A stretch of 64,000 bases of DNA, from positions 1-64,000 of the forward strand of contig JAJFKC010000012.1 of assembly GCA_021773435.1 (NCBI GenBank), read 5' to 3'. The stretch is from Porticoccaceae bacterium (GTDB lineage: Bacteria; Pseudomonadota; Gammaproteobacteria; Pseudomonadales; Porticoccaceae). A program made the translations under genes and the position numbers. The notes below the pieces were generated by a model. It worked only from the letters and a program-made list of their open reading frames with translations, was not told where the DNA came from and did not search any database. Below, in pieces: positions 7,309 through 19,890 of the stretch (positions are counted from its first letter, which is position 1; each line of letters opens with the position of its first letter).

Positions 7309-9540
7309 ATGGCTAAGGCAACGCATGTGTGGCTCCAGTCAGCAATAGCACTATGCTATCTGGTTGCGGGCTTTATATTTAATTTTTATACCGCGAGTTC
7401 TCCAAGAGAGAATTGGCAGCCGTATACTTTGCTAGCGGTTGTGTGGCTTTTGAGCAGCGCCTATGTATTGTTTCGAGCGGTTAATTCGGGGATCGCTGCA
7501 GAATTAAGTAAAAGAGACCTGCTTACAAATGTCTCTGCCCAATCAGCGATATTACTTTGGAATGTTAATGATAGGGGTGTGTTAATAGGCATAGATGGTC
7601 ATCTTGAAGAAAAAGAAGGTCTGGGTGCCGCGGATTTTCTGGGCAATAAAGTTGATGTTTTTAAATCGGTAAATCCCGATTTCCACGAACTGTTAAAAAA
7701 AGCCAAAAAGGGGGAATATTTTGAGGATTGCTGTTATATAGGCAATCGATATTATCGGCACCATTTCTCTCCCGTTAGCGCTGGAAGTGATGGTCAAAAT
7801 GGATTTCAGTGTATTTCGCTCGATATTTCTGTTGAAAATCAGTTAAGGGACAAAGTCGAGCTTTCGCAACAAATTTTCTCCAAAACGACCGAGGCGATAG
7901 TTATTCTCGATCGTCAACGAATGGTCAGTAGCGTTAACCACGCTTTCACCGAATTGACGGGGATTGCTCCCAATCAAATGGTGGGTACTCGCGGTGGCTT
8001 TGGCATGATTGGGCAGCCCAGTGTCGGCTTTTATAGAAGAGTTTTGCATGGCCTGAAGCAATCTGGTTATTGGACAGATGAAATTTCTTTGCGCCGAGCA
8101 TCAGGCGAGTTGTTTACCGCGAAGTTTATGGTTGCATTGATTAAAGATGAGTACGGTCTGGTCTGCAATTACGTTATTTTCTTTTCTGATTTGACCCATA
8201 TAGAGCGCACTCACGAAGAACTTCGATATCTTGCTGACCATGATAATTTGACTGATTTGCCAAATCGTCGTTTGTTTTTAGACCGGCTTGATCAAGGGGT
8301 GAAGCGAGCACAAAGGAGTAAATCGCAACTCGCCGTATTCTTTATCGATCTGGATAATTTTAAATTAATCAACGATGCCCACGGTCACCAGGCGGGTGAT
8401 GAGATTTTGAAAGAGGTTGGCCGTCGTTTGCTATCAGCTGTGCGCCTTAGTGACACCGTAGCCCGATTGGCTGGAGATGAATTTACTATTATCACCGAGA
8501 ATGTAACCGATTCTATGGAAGTGACTTCCATTGCCCGAAAGATAATGAGCTGTTTCGAAAGTCCATTTAGAGTCTTCGAAGAAATGATAGAGATGTCCGC
8601 AAGTGTGGGTATCGGTGTTTATCCTGATGATGGCGAAGACCTGACTAACTTGTTGAAACGTGCAGATGAGGCGATGTACAAAGCCAAATCAGAAGGTCGA
8701 AATGGGTTTTACAGCTTATCGGAAGGCAGGAGCGGCCATTTGCCAGAGGCAATGTTCTTTCCTTCTGAGCTACGTTTGGCGTTAAAAAGAGGGCAGATGG
8801 AGTTGGTCTATCAGCCGTTGCAGGATCTACGTACTGGAAGGGTAATGGGTTGTGAAGGTTTGTTGCGATGGAATCATCATTGTCGCGGCATCATACCCCC
8901 CACAGATTTTATGACTTTGTCAGAGGGTGCTGGTATTACTTCGGCCATCGGCAAATGGACCCTTGATGAGGCCTGTAATCAATTGCAGGCCTGGCGAAGG
9001 GAGCAAGTGGATCTTGAATATGTGTCCATAAATATAGCCAGCTCACAAATTAATGATCCGGGTTATGGCGAGATGGTGATAGATGCCTTAGCTAAGTTTC
9101 AATTGCATTCGTCAAGTCTAATGCTCGAAGTTTCAGAGGGTGTGCTACTAAGAAACTTAACGCAAGCCTGCCAATTGATGCGCCATTTAGGTGATATAGG
9201 TGTGAGGTTCTGTGTTGACGAATTTGGCTCATCGTCGGCCGACTATAGCTATATACGAGAAATTCCTGCTGACACCCTTAAGATAGATCAGCGACTGTTG
9301 GCGCGTACTCGAACAGGCAAGGAAGATACCAATTTGATCCGAGCATTAATAGGTATTGGCGATATTCTTGGAAAAAATGTAGTAGCTGTCGGCGTAGAGC
9401 GTCCCGGGCAGGAAGAACTGATCCGAGAATTGGGCTGTAATTTGGCTCAGGGATACCTATATGCGAAACCCATGTCTGCAGAGTCTTTTAGTAAGGCCTA
9501 TACAAGACCTGTAGCGACTGGCAGTCTGTTAAGAGGGTAA
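7309..9540 (+). CDS. Membrane PAS-GGDEF-EAL protein with degenerate EAL domain
   Basis: This 743-residue c-di-GMP protein starts with two membrane helices (about 9-28 and 38-56). Two PAS-like regions follow (about 75-175 and 185-295), then GGDEF (about 303-470) and EAL (about 485-735). The cyclase motif is AGDEF (388-392), a variant compatible with activity. The EAL domain is degraded: EGL at 516-518, VDEFG at 636-640 in place of DDFG, and AVGVERPGQ where AEGVET is expected, losing a metal-ligand Glu. I infer a diguanylate cyclase with a regulatory or receptor EAL domain. The gene stands alone between intergenic regions. Confidence 0.88.
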   Translation: MAKATHVWLQSAIALCYLVAGFIFNFYTASSPRENWQPYTLLAVVWLLSSAYVLFRAVNSGIAAELSKRDLLTNVSAQSAILLWNVNDRGVLIGIDGHLEEKEGLGAADFLGNKVDVFKSVNPDFHELLKKAKKGEYFEDCCYIGNRYYRHHFSPVSAGSDGQNGFQCISLDISVENQLRDKVELSQQIFSKTTEAIVILDRQRMVSSVNHAFTELTGIAPNQMVGTRGGFGMIGQPSVGFYRRVLHGLKQSGYWTDEISLRRASGELFTAKFMVALIKDEYGLVCNYVIFFSDLTHIERTHEELRYLADHDNLTDLPNRRLFLDRLDQGVKRAQRSKSQLAVFFIDLDNFKLINDAHGHQAGDEILKEVGRRLLSAVRLSDTVARLAGDEFTIITENVTDSMEVTSIARKIMSCFESPFRVFEEMIEMSASVGIGVYPDDGEDLTNLLKRADEAMYKAKSEGRNGFYSLSEGRSGHLPEAMFFPSELRLALKRGQMELVYQPLQDLRTGRVMGCEGLLRWNHHCRGIIPPTDFMTLSEGAGITSAIGKWTLDEACNQLQAWRREQVDLEYVSINIASSQINDPGYGEMVIDALAKFQLHSSSLMLEVSEGVLLRNLTQACQLMRHLGDIGVRFCVDEFGSSSADYSYIREIPADTLKIDQRLLARTRTGKEDTNLIRALIGIGDILGKNVVAVGVERPGQEELIRELGCNLAQGYLYAKPMSAESFSKAYTRPVATGSLLRG

Positions 9541-9575
9541 GCGAAGGGGGACTAGTAGTATCCTGGGCCTCGTCA

Positions 9576-10109
9576 CTACATCTCAAACTCGTCACTAACT
9601 TGACGACACCATCGTAAGATTCGAGCATCGCTCAACTCAAAATCATTTTCGTCATCAAGTGCCAGGCCCACGAAGTAATCGCCGTCTTTGGTAAGGCCCT
9701 GGGAACCCGTAAAGCGATATCCGGTTGTTGGCCATTGTCCGACACACCGAGCACCGAGACTGGTAATGCGAGCTGCGAGATACCCCATCGCATCCTGAAA
9801 CCAGTCAGGATAGCCGAGTTGATCGCCCAGGCCATAAAGCGCAACTGATTTGTCTCGCCAATTAACCTGGTCGATATCCTCCCAGATATTCTCCCAACTT
9901 TCTTCCAGTTCGCCGTAATCCCAGGTCGGGATACCTAAGATAACTTGTTGATAAGCGTTTGCGAGAGCGATTGGCTGGTTGGCGATATCAAATAGATCAA
10001 CCCTCGAAGTTCCAGCAATATTAGTACCCATGGCATCGCGAATTTTTTCAGCGGCCATTTCTGTGTAACACGTCGTCGAACCGTAGAATAAACCGATATC
10101 TCCGGTCAT
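9576..10109 (-). CDS. fldB: Flavodoxin FldB
   Basis: This 177-residue long-chain flavodoxin is an FMN electron carrier. The phosphate loop GLFYGSTTCYTEMAAEKI is very close to what I recall of E. coli FldB. LGIPTWDYGE and ALYGLGDQLGY carry the aromatic residues that sandwich FMN. A C-terminal WCRQVSDEF helix completes the fold. Its start overlaps the trmL stop by one base (TAATG), so the two genes are co-transcribed. It ends tail to tail with the GGDEF gene, 35 bases away. Confidence 0.93.
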   Translation of the reverse strand: MTGDIGLFYGSTTCYTEMAAEKIRDAMGTNIAGTSRVDLFDIANQPIALANAYQQVILGIPTWDYGELEESWENIWEDIDQVNWRDKSVALYGLGDQLGYPDWFQDAMGYLAARITSLGARCVGQWPTTGYRFTGSQGLTKDGDYFVGLALDDENDFELSDARILRWCRQVSDEFEM

Positions 10110-10609
10110 TATTTAAGTTGATTCATTGGCGCGGAAGGCGTGCAAAGTGGAGCGCCATCATAGCCCATTTGCCGCCAGGCCTCATACGCCACGATAGCCA
10201 CTGAATTTGACAAATTGAGGCTGCGATTGTCTGGCAACATGGGGATACGTAAGATCATAGGGTCAGCGATTGCAGCCAGGAAATATTCAGGCAGGCCTCT
10301 GGTTTCGGGGCCAAACACCAGGGTGTCGCCCGGTGCGAAACCGACCTGATGATAATTATTTTTACCTTTAGTGCTAATAGCAAAAATTCGTTCTGGTGCG
10401 ATGTCGTCAATAAACATTTGCCAGTTATTGTGGACAATAACTCGTTGTGATTCCCTATAGTCCAGGCCAGCGCGGCGCAATTTTTTGTCGTCCATAGTAA
10501 AACCCAGCGGCTTGATCAAATGCAGTGCAAACCCGGTGTTAGCGCACAGGCGAATGACATTGCCGGTGTTGGGCGGAATCTCCGGTTCAAAGAGAACGAT
10601 ATTGAGCAT
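10109..10609 (-). CDS. trmL: tRNA (cytidine/uridine-34-2'-O)-methyltransferase TrmL
   Basis: This small SPOUT methyltransferase of 166 residues methylates the ribose of the wobble base 34 in tRNA-Leu isoacceptors. Family motifs are [21 protein letters not shown] at the N-terminus, [10 protein letters not shown] in the middle and [22 protein letters not shown] in the trefoil knot. Its length matches the single-domain TrmL family. It is followed by fldB with a one-base overlap. Confidence 0.93.
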   Translation of the reverse strand: MLNIVLFEPEIPPNTGNVIRLCANTGFALHLIKPLGFTMDDKKLRRAGLDYRESQRVIVHNNWQMFIDDIAPERIFAISTKGKNNYHQVGFAPGDTLVFGPETRGLPEYFLAAIADPMILRIPMLPDNRSLNLSNSVAIVAYEAWRQMGYDGAPLCTPSAPMNQLK

Positions 10610-10929
10610 GATATGCGAGCGTTGGAAACGGGCAAAAATACTAGCAGATTTGAGACTAATTTTGCCGACAATGTACTCAGTGGTTCCATAACTTTATGGG
10701 CCGGTGCTTATACGTGTGTGCTAATTGTCGTCGACAATCACTCGTTTTAAAGGATGTGGTTCGCTGTATCGTTGTACCAAGCACACGAAAAAAAACTAAT
10801 TGCCGTTAGCGGTTTGTTCCCGCCCGGACAGTGTGTAAAATCACCTGGCAAATGCGGCAAAGCCGTCGCCTGAACAGCTGTCTCTAACTACCTGGTTCAG
10901 GCTAAAACCCTGACTATAAAGAGTGATTG
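10610..10929. other. Divergent intergenic region between trmL and smc
   Basis: This 320-base stretch must contain the promoters of the trmL-fldB pair (leftwards) and of smc-zipA-ligA (rightwards). The clearest structure is a perfect 8-bp inverted repeat GCCTGAAC...GTTCAGGC (10868-10902), 27 bases before the smc ATG. It may be an operator or a leader hairpin. No gene was found. Confidence 0.5.
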
Positions 10930-13900
10930 ATGCGCCTCAAATGTGTCAAACTTGCCGGATTCAAGTCTTTCGTTGATCCAACCACCGTAACATTCCCCAG
11001 TAACCTCTGCGCCGTGGTCGGACCAAACGGCTGCGGTAAATCTAATATCATTGATGCAGTGCGTTGGGTGATGGGCGAAAGCTCTGTCAAACAATTACGC
11101 GGCGAGTCCATGTCCGACGTTATCTTCAATGGTTCCGGTGGTCGTAAACCGGTTGGCCAGGCGTCAATTGAGCTGGTATTTGACAACAGCGATGCAACGC
11201 TCGGTGGTGAATATGCGTCCTATAGCGAAGTGTCGATTCGCCGAATTGTCGCCCGAGATGGCCAATCCAGTTATTTTCTCAATGGTGGCCGATGTCGCCG
11301 CCGTGACATCACCGATGTATTTTTGGGGACGGGATTAGGTCCGCGCAGTTATTCCATTATTGAGCAGGGCATGATTTCGAACCTTATCGAGTCCAGGCCT
11401 GAGGAGCTGCGGGGCTATATCGAAGAGGCTGCAGGGATATCCCGGTATAAAGAACGTCGCAAAGATACCGAGGGCCGCATTCGCCGTACCCGTGAAAACC
11501 TCGAACGCTTAACCGATATTCGCGACGAACTGGGCCGTCAGTTACAACGCCTTGAACGGCAATCTAAAGCTGCCGAAAAATATACCGAGCTCAAGAAGGA
11601 AGAACGCCTATTGCGTGGACAATTGCTGGCATTACGCTGGCTTGATTTCGACGCACAAGTGGAGACGCGCAATAAAGTCATCAGCGATGCTGCCTTAAAA
11701 ACTGAAGCATTGGTGACCGACAAAAGTCGCTGTGACACTGAGCTGGAGAAATTTAAGCTTAATCACACCGAATGTAATGAACGATTTCGCCAAGTACAGG
11801 GCCGCTTTTACAGCGTCGGCGCGGAGGTTGCCCGGGTCGAGCAATCGATAAAACATGCTAATGATCGAGCTGAAGAACTGAAGCAAGATCTCGAGCAAAC
11901 CCAACGCAACTTTGCTGAATCTGAACAACACCTGCGTGAAGACAAGGTTAAAGCTGAAGGCTGGCAGGCCGAATTGCAGGAAATTACCGTCCAGCTCGAC
12001 AAGGTCAGAGGTGAAGAGACGGTATCGGCGCAAGCGCTGGTTTCAGCCGATCAGGCCATGGCCGCCTGGCAGTCCAGTTGGGATGAATTTAACGAGCAAG
12101 CTGCACAGCCTCAGCGTGAAGTGGAGGTACAACGGTCTCGTATCGAGCATCTTGAAACGTCGCTGACTAATCTGGCTCAGCGTGTAAAGCGGCTGGCGGA
12201 TGAACGACTTACGCTTGATGCCCAGCCTAAATCTGATGCAATCGACGGTATAGAAGCACAAATAACTGCGCTTTCCCAAAAGCGACAGCAAGCGGAAACC
12301 AGACACGGCGGTCTGCTCACCAGTATTGACGCGGCTCGGCAGGACCGAACCCTAATCGCCACGAAACTTAACCAGGCGCGAGAAGGGCTACAGCAATCTC
12401 TCGGTCGTAAGGCATCTCTGGACGCATTGCAGGCAGCCGCGCTGGGCGGTGATGAGGCTCGTGAGCAATGGTTAGGCGCGCATAACCTGAGCGATGCTGA
12501 GGCCCTAGCCGCGCAGTTGCAGGTGGATAGTGGCTGGGAAACAGCGGTCGAAACCGTGCTGGGCGATTTCCTCCAGGCGGTGTGCGTCGAACAACTAGCG
12601 CCGTATGCAGACGCGCTCGACAGTTGGGCATCGGGCAAGCTGACGTTGATTGATCTGACCCAGGCCGACCAGACGAAGGCCGACCAAATTCAGCCCGGTC
12701 AGATTCAGACAAGTAACGCCGATGAGTTGGCCGGCAAAATTCGGCTATCGAGTAAAATTGCACCCTGTTCGGCGACTCAGCTGCTGAACAATGTTTTTGC
12801 CGTCGATACCCTGGATGAAGCCCTCATTCTGAGAAACCAGCTGAACGCTGGTGAATCTGTGATTAGTAAAGATGGGCAATGGTTGGGGGCTAACTGGGCG
12901 CGGGTCACCCGGGGCGAAAACTCTGTCAGCGGTGTACTGATACGCAAGCGCGAACTGCTTGAATTAGAGCAGCTCGTCACTCAGCAGCAAAATACGGTAG
13001 TGGCGTTGGCGCGAAATCAGGACGAAATTGAGCAGCGTATAGCCGGGCATGAGCAGCAGCGAGAAAGCAGTGCCAACGAATTAGGCGTTTTGCAGGAAAG
13101 CGATGCCGAGCTGAAATCGACAATGCACATCGCTCAGGCAAAAATCGAGCAAGATAAGAAAGAGCGATCACGCATCGCCGCTGAATCTGACGAGGTTGCT
13201 ACCCGTCAATCCAGTGATCGCGAGTTGCTCGCAGAAGCACGTCGCTTATTGGAGGCCGCGATTGCGACGATGGCCGACGATAGTGACCGCCGAGAGCAAT
13301 TGCTGGCACGTCGCGATAAGTGTCGTACTAGCCTGGATCAGGCGCGTCAAACCGCGCGCCATGATCACGATCGCGTTCACGAGTTGGTGGTTAGAGAACG
13401 GTCTGTCAGCACCCAGTTAAATTCAATTCGCGAAGGCATCGCACGGCTCGAAATTCAATCGCAAAGACTCGGTGAGCGTCAGGCTATGCTCCTGGCCAAT
13501 GCTAATCAGGATGATGATCCCCGCGCCGAACTACAGATCGAGCTAGACTCAAAGCTGGCTCAGCGACTAGAGGTCGAAAAAACCCTTGGCGATGTTCGTC
13601 AGCGAGTTGAGGTCTGCGATGAACAGATTCGTGATACCGAAGCACAACGCGCTCGTCTGGAAAATGACATTCAGGAGAGTCGCAGTAGCCTAGAAGGTTA
13701 CCGCATCGCGGTGCAGGAGTTGCAGACTCGGTGCAATACCATTGCCGAGCAGATTGATGAGATTCATTACACACTGGACGACCTCACCGCCCAGATGCCG
13801 GAGGGTGCGGAGCAGGAAGAATGGCAAAACAGGGTGACCCAGATGGAGAGTCGAATCCAACGGCTGGGCGCAATCAACCTGGCCGCGATGGATGAATATA

Positions 13901-14475
13901 AAGTTGAATCCGAGCGCAAATCCTACCTCGACGCGCAAAATGATGAGTTGTGTGATGCCCTCGAAACCCTTGAAACCGCAATTCGAAAGATTGATCGCGA
14001 GACGCGTACCAAATTCAAGGAAACCTATGAAGCGATTAACATATCGCTACAGGCCCTGTTTCCAAAACTGTTCGGCGGTGGCCATGCTTATCTGGAATTG
14101 ACCGGCGATGATCTACTCGATGCAGGTGTCACGATCATGGCGCAGCCGCCCGGCAAAAAGAACACCACCATACATTTGCTTTCCGGCGGTGAAAAAGCCC
14201 TGACCGCGATTGCGCTGGTTTTTTCGATATTTCGCTTAAATCCGGCGCCGTTTTGTATGCTCGATGAAGTCGATGCGCCTCTGGATGATGCCAATGTGGG
14301 CCGTTACGCCGCGATGGTAAAAGAAATGTCAGAAACGGTGCAGTTCATTTATATTACCCACAATAAACAATCCATGGAGATGGCCAGCCAGTTGATGGGC
14401 GTGACCATGAATGAACCGGGCGTGTCACGACTGGTGGCCGTGGATGTCGATGAGGCGGCGGAGTTGGTGCAATAA
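10930..14475 (+). CDS. smc: Chromosome segregation ATPase SMC
   Basis: This full-length SMC protein has about 1181 residues. Walker A VGPNGCGKSN lies near residue 31, long coiled coils occupy about 170-500 and 680-1000, and a hinge lies near 500-660. C-terminal ATPase motifs are LSGGEKALTAIAL (signature) and FCMLDEVDAPLDDANV (Walker B). It condenses and organises the chromosome as a ring dimer with ScpA/ScpB. The frame opens at a TTG at 10927, but the next codon is ATG (10930), giving MRLKCVKLAGFKSF, the family's usual start. An insertion in the hinge is rich in repeated TQADQTKADQIQPGQIQ-type residues. It is followed by zipA and ligA as in pseudomonads. Confidence 0.95.
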   Translation: MRLKCVKLAGFKSFVDPTTVTFPSNLCAVVGPNGCGKSNIIDAVRWVMGESSVKQLRGESMSDVIFNGSGGRKPVGQASIELVFDNSDATLGGEYASYSEVSIRRIVARDGQSSYFLNGGRCRRRDITDVFLGTGLGPRSYSIIEQGMISNLIESRPEELRGYIEEAAGISRYKERRKDTEGRIRRTRENLERLTDIRDELGRQLQRLERQSKAAEKYTELKKEERLLRGQLLALRWLDFDAQVETRNKVISDAALKTEALVTDKSRCDTELEKFKLNHTECNERFRQVQGRFYSVGAEVARVEQSIKHANDRAEELKQDLEQTQRNFAESEQHLREDKVKAEGWQAELQEITVQLDKVRGEETVSAQALVSADQAMAAWQSSWDEFNEQAAQPQREVEVQRSRIEHLETSLTNLAQRVKRLADERLTLDAQPKSDAIDGIEAQITALSQKRQQAETRHGGLLTSIDAARQDRTLIATKLNQAREGLQQSLGRKASLDALQAAALGGDEAREQWLGAHNLSDAEALAAQLQVDSGWETAVETVLGDFLQAVCVEQLAPYADALDSWASGKLTLIDLTQADQTKADQIQPGQIQTSNADELAGKIRLSSKIAPCSATQLLNNVFAVDTLDEALILRNQLNAGESVISKDGQWLGANWARVTRGENSVSGVLIRKRELLELEQLVTQQQNTVVALARNQDEIEQRIAGHEQQRESSANELGVLQESDAELKSTMHIAQAKIEQDKKERSRIAAESDEVATRQSSDRELLAEARRLLEAAIATMADDSDRREQLLARRDKCRTSLDQARQTARHDHDRVHELVVRERSVSTQLNSIREGIARLEIQSQRLGERQAMLLANANQDDDPRAELQIELDSKLAQRLEVEKTLGDVRQRVEVCDEQIRDTEAQRARLENDIQESRSSLEGYRIAVQELQTRCNTIAEQIDEIHYTLDDLTAQMPEGAEQEEWQNRVTQMESRIQRLGAINLAAMDEYKVESERKSYLDAQNDELCDALETLETAIRKIDRETRTKFKETYEAINISLQALFPKLFGGGHAYLELTGDDLLDAGVTIMAQPPGKKNTTIHLLSGGEKALTAIALVFSIFRLNPAPFCMLDEVDAPLDDANVGRYAAMVKEMSETVQFIYITHNKQSMEMASQLMGVTMNEPGVSRLVAVDVDEAAELVQ

Positions 14476-14566
14476 TGATTAGTCACTTAGTGGCAAGGTT
14501 CCTTCAGGCCGGGGCGGGCATCGTTAGATCGATCCAGCGTGGGGTCATAATGCAGCGAGTCAGTGT

Positions 14567-17838
<3,272 letters not shown>

Positions 17839-17871
17839 AGTGGCCTGTACCAGTATTTATGGCCGAGTAGC

Positions 17872-17899
17872 AAAGTTCAGGTAGTAAAGTTCAGGTAGT
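17872..17899 (+). repeat. Two tandem copies of a 14-bp unit after ligA
   Basis: AAAGTTCAGGTAGT occurs twice head to tail (17872-17885 and 17886-17899), followed by a partial AAAG. It lies about 30 bases after the ligA stop and before the next gene. The period is the same 14 bases as in the array at 4773, but the sequence is unrelated. Confidence 0.85.
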
Positions 17900-17954
17900 A
17901 AAGACCATTGATCGAATGGCAATCAAATTGAGCTAAGAACACATCGGAGCAAGA

Positions 17955-18365
17955 ATGCAGGAAGAGTCAGTGGTTTATGGCTGTATAAAAGACAGCATTT
18001 ACGAGCAGAATGTTTCCCATCGGTTAGAGGCCAATCGCTCGGCCTTGCTAGACTTACCTTCGGCAGAGGACTGGCCGCTGTTAAGCCGCGAAATGTTTGC
18101 CGCGACGGCTCACGCTACCGACATTGATATTCATACTGAGGTTGTTCACTTTGGTGCTTCCTATCGCGGCATAGAATACGAATGGCAGATGTGGATGGAG
18201 CAATTCGAAGCCTTGCTGCGTAAGATGTATTGGGTCACGGTGACCGTCCATCTCGAAACTGAAATGTCGGGTATTCATTCCTTTGTCTGGGAAACCAGTG
18301 ACGAATATCACCAGCCGGGTAGCTCCGATATTCAGTTGCGTTGCGAGTGGGTCCACGACGCCTAA
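17955..18365 (+). CDS. Conserved hypothetical protein downstream of ligA
   Basis: I do not recognise the family. The protein is 136 residues, acidic, with no signal peptide or membrane segment. It has an aromatic-rich centre (YRGIEYEWQMWMEQFEALLRKMYWVTVTVHLETEM) that looks like alternating helix and strand. A good SD GGAG (17946-17949) precedes the ATG by five bases, and codon use resembles the neighbouring core genes, so it is very likely expressed. It could be transcribed with ligA through the 116-base gap. Confidence 0.75.
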   Translation: MQEESVVYGCIKDSIYEQNVSHRLEANRSALLDLPSAEDWPLLSREMFAATAHATDIDIHTEVVHFGASYRGIEYEWQMWMEQFEALLRKMYWVTVTVHLETEMSGIHSFVWETSDEYHQPGSSDIQLRCEWVHDA

Positions 18366-18672
18366 ACAGTTGGCGCCGACAGAGTCTGTATCCCAACAGC
18401 GCTGATTGAACCTTGAATTCTGAGCAATAATTGATATAGCTGAGCCGGCTATTCTTCATGGCTAACTTGCTGTGCTGGGTTTGGCTTGTGATTTATACGA
18501 TCAATAGTTTATTAAAGTATTCTATTAAAGTAGATTATTGAAATAGTTTATAACTATCTGTAATTAAAAGTAAATATATTAATTATTTGCAAATTTATAG
18601 CTGTTCCTGTCATCCACCAAAATGGTGCTAGCGCCTAACTGAGATCGATCGTCGAGTATCGAGAGCAACAAG
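18366..18672. other. AT-rich intergenic region before the MFS gene
   Basis: This 307-base stretch holds no gene I can support. Positions 18510-18548 are three degenerate 13-base repeats (TATTAAAGTATTC, TATTAAAGTAGAT, TATTGAAATAGTT). The AT-rich core probably contains the promoter of the downstream transporter. Confidence 0.4.
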
Positions 18673-19890
18673 ATGGCATCAACCAAATTCACCAGCTTTC
18701 AATACTATCTGAGCGCCCTTGGCAGCAGCGCGGTTGCCATGGGCTTGCAGGTAGTGATTTTCCCCTGGCTGGTGGTGGGGGTGTTAGACGAGCCCGCTGA
18801 CCGGGTTGGCCTGGCGCAGATGGCGGTGATGCTGCCGAACCTGTTGCTGATTTTGGTCGGCGGTGCGTTGTCAGATAATCGTCACCTTGGCACTTATGTC
18901 AGCCGGCTTTATCTCCTCTATATCATTCCTTTTGGCGTGATGTTGATCGCGGTATTCGGTGGTTATTTAAGTTACCAGCTACTGATCTTTTTTGGTATTG
19001 GCTACGGTGCCATTACCGCGTTTATTCAGCCCGCTCGCGAAAGTCTGTTGGTGCAGGTCTGTACCGATGACCTGCAGCAGTCGGTCGCCAAATCTACGTT
19101 CGTGCAGTTTGGCGCTCAGGGAGTAGGGTTTATGCTGGTCGGCATGTTTGATGTAATCGGGCTGCCAGCTTTATTAGTTATTCAGATGGCTATGTTTGTT
19201 ATCGCCTCGGTACTGATTCGCCTTAGTCAGCCTGCGGGAGAGGGTTTGACTGCCGGCCGTAACAAGTCTCGGCAAAGCATTTGGTCGGGTCTCCGAGAGG
19301 TTTGGCAACATCCGACATTATTGCCGTTGATGATGACGGTTGGTGCCACCGGCTTTATCGGTTTTGGTGCCTATTTGGTGGCTATGCCGCTGATGGCGCG
19401 AGAGGTGTATCAGGCCGGTGCCGGATTTTATGCTGGCATGCAATTAAGTTTTGCGGTAGGTGTCTTAGCCGCCAATCTAATTTATATGCGCCTGTCTGGT
19501 GGGTTTAAGCGGCCCGGCCGGGTGTTATTGATGAGCCTGTTTTGCCGCGGGTTAATCATGATCGCGCTGGGATTTCACGTGCCCGCCTATGCGCTTTTCC
19601 CCCTGGTGGTGTTGTGGGGCATGTTTGCTGGCATCGCGATTAGCCTGGGTCGGATTATGACCTACAGCGAAGCGCCGGAGTCACACCGCTCCCGCATCGT
19701 TTCGGTCTATCAACTGGCTCTGTTGGGCACTGCGCCCCTGGGCGCCTGGTTGAGTGGCGAGATGATTACCCGCTGGGGCGTGCTCAATGTGTTTGTTATT
19801 CTGGGTATAGGAATTCTAGCGGCTGCTGTACTGGGTGTTTTTAGTCGACTGTGGCGATCACATCTCGAAAAGCCAGCAGCGCAGCCGTAA
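18673..19890 (+). CDS. Major facilitator superfamily transporter
   Basis: This 405-residue protein has about 12 predicted membrane segments and resembles the MFS_3/enterobactin-exporter type: an N-terminal FQYYLSALGSSAVAMGLQ, a short GGALSDNRHLG loop between helices 2 and 3, and IQPARESLL in the first half. It should be a proton-coupled exporter or importer. The substrate is unknown and no catabolic neighbour points to one. The last 50 bases overlap the 3' end of the SpoU methyltransferase gene on the other strand. Confidence 0.8.
   Translation: MASTKFTSFQYYLSALGSSAVAMGLQVVIFPWLVVGVLDEPADRVGLAQMAVMLPNLLLILVGGALSDNRHLGTYVSRLYLLYIIPFGVMLIAVFGGYLSYQLLIFFGIGYGAITAFIQPARESLLVQVCTDDLQQSVAKSTFVQFGAQGVGFMLVGMFDVIGLPALLVIQMAMFVIASVLIRLSQPAGEGLTAGRNKSRQSIWSGLREVWQHPTLLPLMMTVGATGFIGFGAYLVAMPLMAREVYQAGAGFYAGMQLSFAVGVLAANLIYMRLSGGFKRPGRVLLMSLFCRGLIMIALGFHVPAYALFPLVVLWGMFAGIAISLGRIMTYSEAPESHRSRIVSVYQLALLGTAPLGAWLSGEMITRWGVLNVFVILGIGILAAAVLGVFSRLWRSHLEKPAAQP

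Noticed and set aside
12177-12763. Minus-strand frames of 131 and 153 residues
   Set aside because: They are antisense to the SMC coiled coil and are rich in Ser, Ala and Arg, a typical shadow of that sequence.
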